Shown here: positions 12,907-14,692 of the stretch, piece by piece
How the letters are laid out: every line of letters starts with the position of its first letter
Numbering within the stretch: position 1 is the first letter of the stretch
Source of the DNA: an uncultured Lachnospiraceae bacterium
Lineage (GTDB): Bacteria; Bacillota_A; Clostridia; Lachnospirales; Lachnospiraceae
Direction: 5' to 3'
Length of the DNA stretch: 14,692 bases
NCBI GenBank assembly: GCA_902796775.1
Contig: CADBQK010000349.1
Location: 1-14,692, forward strand
Position numbers and translations under genes: made by a program
The notes under the pieces: generated by a model
Databases searched by the model: none
What the model was told of the DNA's origin: nothing
The model's input: the letters and a program-made list of their open reading frames with translations, nothing else

Positions 12907-14478
12907 TTATGCGGCTTCTTGGCGCCTTATCTGTTTGTTGTAGAATTTATAGAGATTATGTCCGATTGAAACAAGAAATAGCTCCAGGCGGACGGAATCC
13001 AGGCCTCTTCTGACTGTTCGTTTATACCAACGATCATATTTCATGATGCCAAATGTGCCTTCAGCCTGTATGGACCGATTCATCCTGAGCAGAGCTCCAT
13101 GGATGCTTTCGAGATTGTCCAGTACTTCCTGATGCATAGAACTTAACTCGGCATTGATCCTCACAGTACGGTTTTTATCTGTTTTTTTACACTGCTCTGC
13201 ATACGGACAGCCGCCGCAATCCTCGCAAGTGTAGTATTCTTCCTGTCTGCCATACTGGTTTCCCTTTACGGGCTTTCGATAGGCAAAGTGGAATGCCTTT
13301 CCATTGGGACAGATCATTTCACCTGCTTCATTCGTTTTGAAGTTTACTGCCCGGAACGGATCATTGTGATATTTCTCATCCGTGGTTTCCTTCTTGTACA
13401 TGGGGAATTTCATGAACTTCTCCATCCCATGTTCCTGGCAGAACAGATAATTGTTGAAAGACCCATAGCCGGCGTCAGCAATCGGATATTTCGGATAGAA
13501 GCCATGTATTTCATGGAACTTCTCCATCAGCGGAACAAAGCAATCCATGTCAGATCGATGCTGCATGACATCCACTACAGCGATATATTCATCCGTCACC
13601 CCGATCTGAATGTTGTATGCCGGAAGCAGCTGGTCATTCCCCATATAGTCCGTTTTCATTCTCATGAATGTAGCATCACGGTCTGTTTTTGAATAACTAT
13701 TTCTATTCGGTCCGCAGATCTGGATTTTAACAACGTACTCCTTCAGTTTGTCCAGGTATCCCTTCAGATTTTCATAATAACGTTGTTCCTGGCTCTTTCT
13801 GTGCCCGCGGCCGGAAACAAAATCCTTTTCATCAACATGACATAAGAAAGCATATCTGTTCAGGACAGTTTCCAACCCGTCCGGGGTATACTCGGTGTTC
13901 GTTTCAATCTTCAGCCCGGCATATGCCAGTGTTTCATTCATCTCTGTGAACAGGTCTGTGATTTTCGAAAACAGCCGGTACCGGGATTTTTCCGTCGCCT
14001 TCTTCCAGACCCAGGTGTATTTGTTGGCATTGGCTTCGAACTTGGACCCGTCGATATACAAATGCTGAAGATCCACATGATCAGTCTTCTGAATATATGC
14101 CATTACAGCCTTGAAGATGCTTTGAGCCGATTCCCGGATCTCTTCATTGATGAAATAACTAAAGGAGCGGTAAGTAGGCGTCTCATAATCCATCAAATAC
14201 ATGTAACGAATATTTGTTTTACAGCGATCCTCCAATTCTCTGAGAGAGGCGTATCCTGTGTCCATGAAGCCGAACAAGACTGTTTTTAGCATGTTGACAC
14301 GATTATATCCTGGCCTGCCAAGTTTGCTGTATGGCTGTGGTTTCAGATACTGTTTTATTTTGATCTCCTCCATGATCTTGTCAAATGCCAGCACCGGATC
14401 ACAAATATCAAGAATATCTGCAATATATAGTGGAAGTCTTCCCTGCTTTGGGCTATAATAAGTGTTGGTATATTTCAT
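12907..14478 (-). CDS. IS1182-family DDE transposase
   Basis: The 523-residue protein is full length. The N-terminal region to about 130 (LGRPGYNRVNMLKTVLFGFMDTGYASLRELED) matches the DNA-binding part of this family. The likely catalytic triad is D143 (YIDGSKFEAN), D335 (IADAGYGSF) and E473 (QAEGTFGIMKYDRW). A Cys cluster (CEDCGGCPYAEQC, 418-430) lies between the last two and probably binds zinc. The C-terminal VRLELFLVSIGHNLYKF is typical. There is no ribosome site before the ATG at 14478. A TATAAT box lies only about 10 bases upstream, suggesting a very short leader and low expression. No frameshift or internal stop is present. Confidence 0.92.
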   Translation of the reverse strand: MKYTNTYYSPKQGRLPLYIADILDICDPVLAFDKIMEEIKIKQYLKPQPYSKLGRPGYNRVNMLKTVLFGFMDTGYASLRELEDRCKTNIRYMYLMDYETPTYRSFSYFINEEIRESAQSIFKAVMAYIQKTDHVDLQHLYIDGSKFEANANKYTWVWKKATEKSRYRLFSKITDLFTEMNETLAYAGLKIETNTEYTPDGLETVLNRYAFLCHVDEKDFVSGRGHRKSQEQRYYENLKGYLDKLKEYVVKIQICGPNRNSYSKTDRDATFMRMKTDYMGNDQLLPAYNIQIGVTDEYIAVVDVMQHRSDMDCFVPLMEKFHEIHGFYPKYPIADAGYGSFNNYLFCQEHGMEKFMKFPMYKKETTDEKYHNDPFRAVNFKTNEAGEMICPNGKAFHFAYRKPVKGNQYGRQEEYYTCEDCGGCPYAEQCKKTDKNRTVRINAELSSMHQEVLDNLESIHGALLRMNRSIQAEGTFGIMKYDRWYKRTVRRGLDSVRLELFLVSIGHNLYKFYNKQIRRQEAA

Positions 14479-14503
14479 TGCAAAACAATTATACCAAACA
14501 AAG

Positions 14504-14540
14504 AAGAACGCCTCTAGGTTTTATGCCTAAAAGCGTTCTT
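14504..14540. terminator. hairpin at the IS right end shielding the transposase
   Basis: AAGAACGC (14504-14511) pairs with GCGTTCTT (14533-14540), with an inner TAGG/CCTA stem. T-runs follow on the plus strand, and a weaker one on the minus strand. It lies just upstream of the transposase gene and should block read-through from outside, a common IS safeguard. Confidence 0.6.
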
Positions 14541-14552
14541 TTTTCATGGGAC

Positions 14553-14568
14553 TTTTTTCACAGCCCCT
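14553..14568 (-). repeat. right terminal inverted repeat of the IS
   Basis: TTTTTTCACAGCCCCT is the perfect partner of 12776-12791. Confidence 0.85.
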
Positions 14569-14692
14569 TTATTGTATATTATAGGGTCATTCAGTCCATC
14601 TTATCATCCAAATTGATTAGTAAAAAACAATGGTTGTTGCTGTGCTCACTCATGACTTGGAGATCAGTGGGCTTTTAAATTTGCGTGCCCGG
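14569..14692. other. right flank, no supported gene
   Basis: These 124 bases hold no clear gene. A plus-strand frame from an ATG at 14630 stays open to the edge for 21 codons (MVVAVLTHDLEISG) but has no ribosome site. It could be the start of the gene once served by the sigma-54 promoter at 12748, which cannot be decided here. Confidence 0.4.

Larger units (their letters stand above)
12776..14568 (-). mobile_element. intact IS1182-family-like insertion sequence
   Basis: The element is about 1.8 kb and is bounded by 16-bp perfect terminal inverted repeats (AGGGGCTGTGAAAAAA). It carries one full-length DDE transposase gene on the minus strand. I see no obvious target-site duplication: left flank ACAAAAAG, right flank TTATTGTA. 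Hairpins at both ends insulate it. The ends are identical and the gene is unbroken, so the insertion looks recent or selected. It separates a divergent promoter region from whatever lies to the right. Confidence 0.85.

Noticed and set aside
12768..14576. Target-site duplication flanking the IS
   Set aside because: The bases directly outside the two inverted repeats (ACAAAAAG and TTATTGTA) do not match at any short length I tried.
14630..14692. Start of a plus-strand gene (MVVAVLTHDLEISG...)
   Set aside because: It has only 21 codons, no ribosome site and no recognisable motif, so it cannot be supported from this window.
1..14692. CRISPR arrays, tRNA or rRNA genes, prophage or defence genes
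   Set aside because: I saw no regularly spaced direct repeats, no cloverleaf or rRNA signatures, and no phage or defence proteins on either strand.

Overview
The window looks like a chromosomal piece of an anaerobic Firmicute of the clostridial type (Lachnospiraceae or a relative). The reasons are strong AAGGAGG-type ribosome sites, moderate GC, and a set of C4 acyl-CoA fermentation enzymes including an oxygen-sensitive 4-hydroxybutyryl-CoA dehydratase. There are also sigma-54 signals and an IS1182-type transposase. No taxonomic marker gene is present, so this is inference. Every convincing gene lies on the minus strand and reads right to left.

Layout from right to left. An intact IS1182-like element (12776-14568) sits upstream of a GntP-type permease (11204-12532). 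Then come a crotonase (10293-11078), a Pct-type CoA-transferase (8618-10174), a short-chain acyl-CoA dehydrogenase (7142-8281) and a small three-helix membrane protein (6767-7108). Next is a PAS-AAA-Fis sigma-54 activator (5163-6527). A 640-base regulatory region follows, with a near-perfect sigma-54 promoter at 4642-4657 that drives a YcxB-like membrane protein (3923-4522). Last are an NCS2/SLC23-like permease (2271-3701), 4-hydroxybutyryl-CoA dehydratase (614-2071), a NifU-domain protein (213-500) and an overlapping Cys-motif protein that runs off the left edge (1-226).

The enzymes fit a C4 route. A carboxylate is imported and activated to its CoA ester by CoA transfer. 4-Hydroxybutyryl-CoA is dehydrated to crotonyl-CoA, which is then hydrated by the crotonase or reduced to butyryl-CoA by the dehydrogenase. 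The NifU-domain protein beside the [4Fe-4S] dehydratase suggests dedicated cluster supply. No electron-transfer flavoprotein, 4-hydroxybutyrate dehydrogenase, 3-hydroxybutyryl-CoA dehydrogenase or thiolase is visible here.

The most interesting material is regulatory. Two sigma-54 promoters, on opposite strands, lie near three copies of one 18-bp imperfect palindrome (4913, 12615, 12711). The second promoter has been capped at its predicted start site by the IS element. A perfect 35-bp-arm palindrome sits in the 5' leader of the activator gene. The gap between the dehydrogenase and the CoA-transferase may encode a structured plus-strand RNA with its own promoter and terminator.
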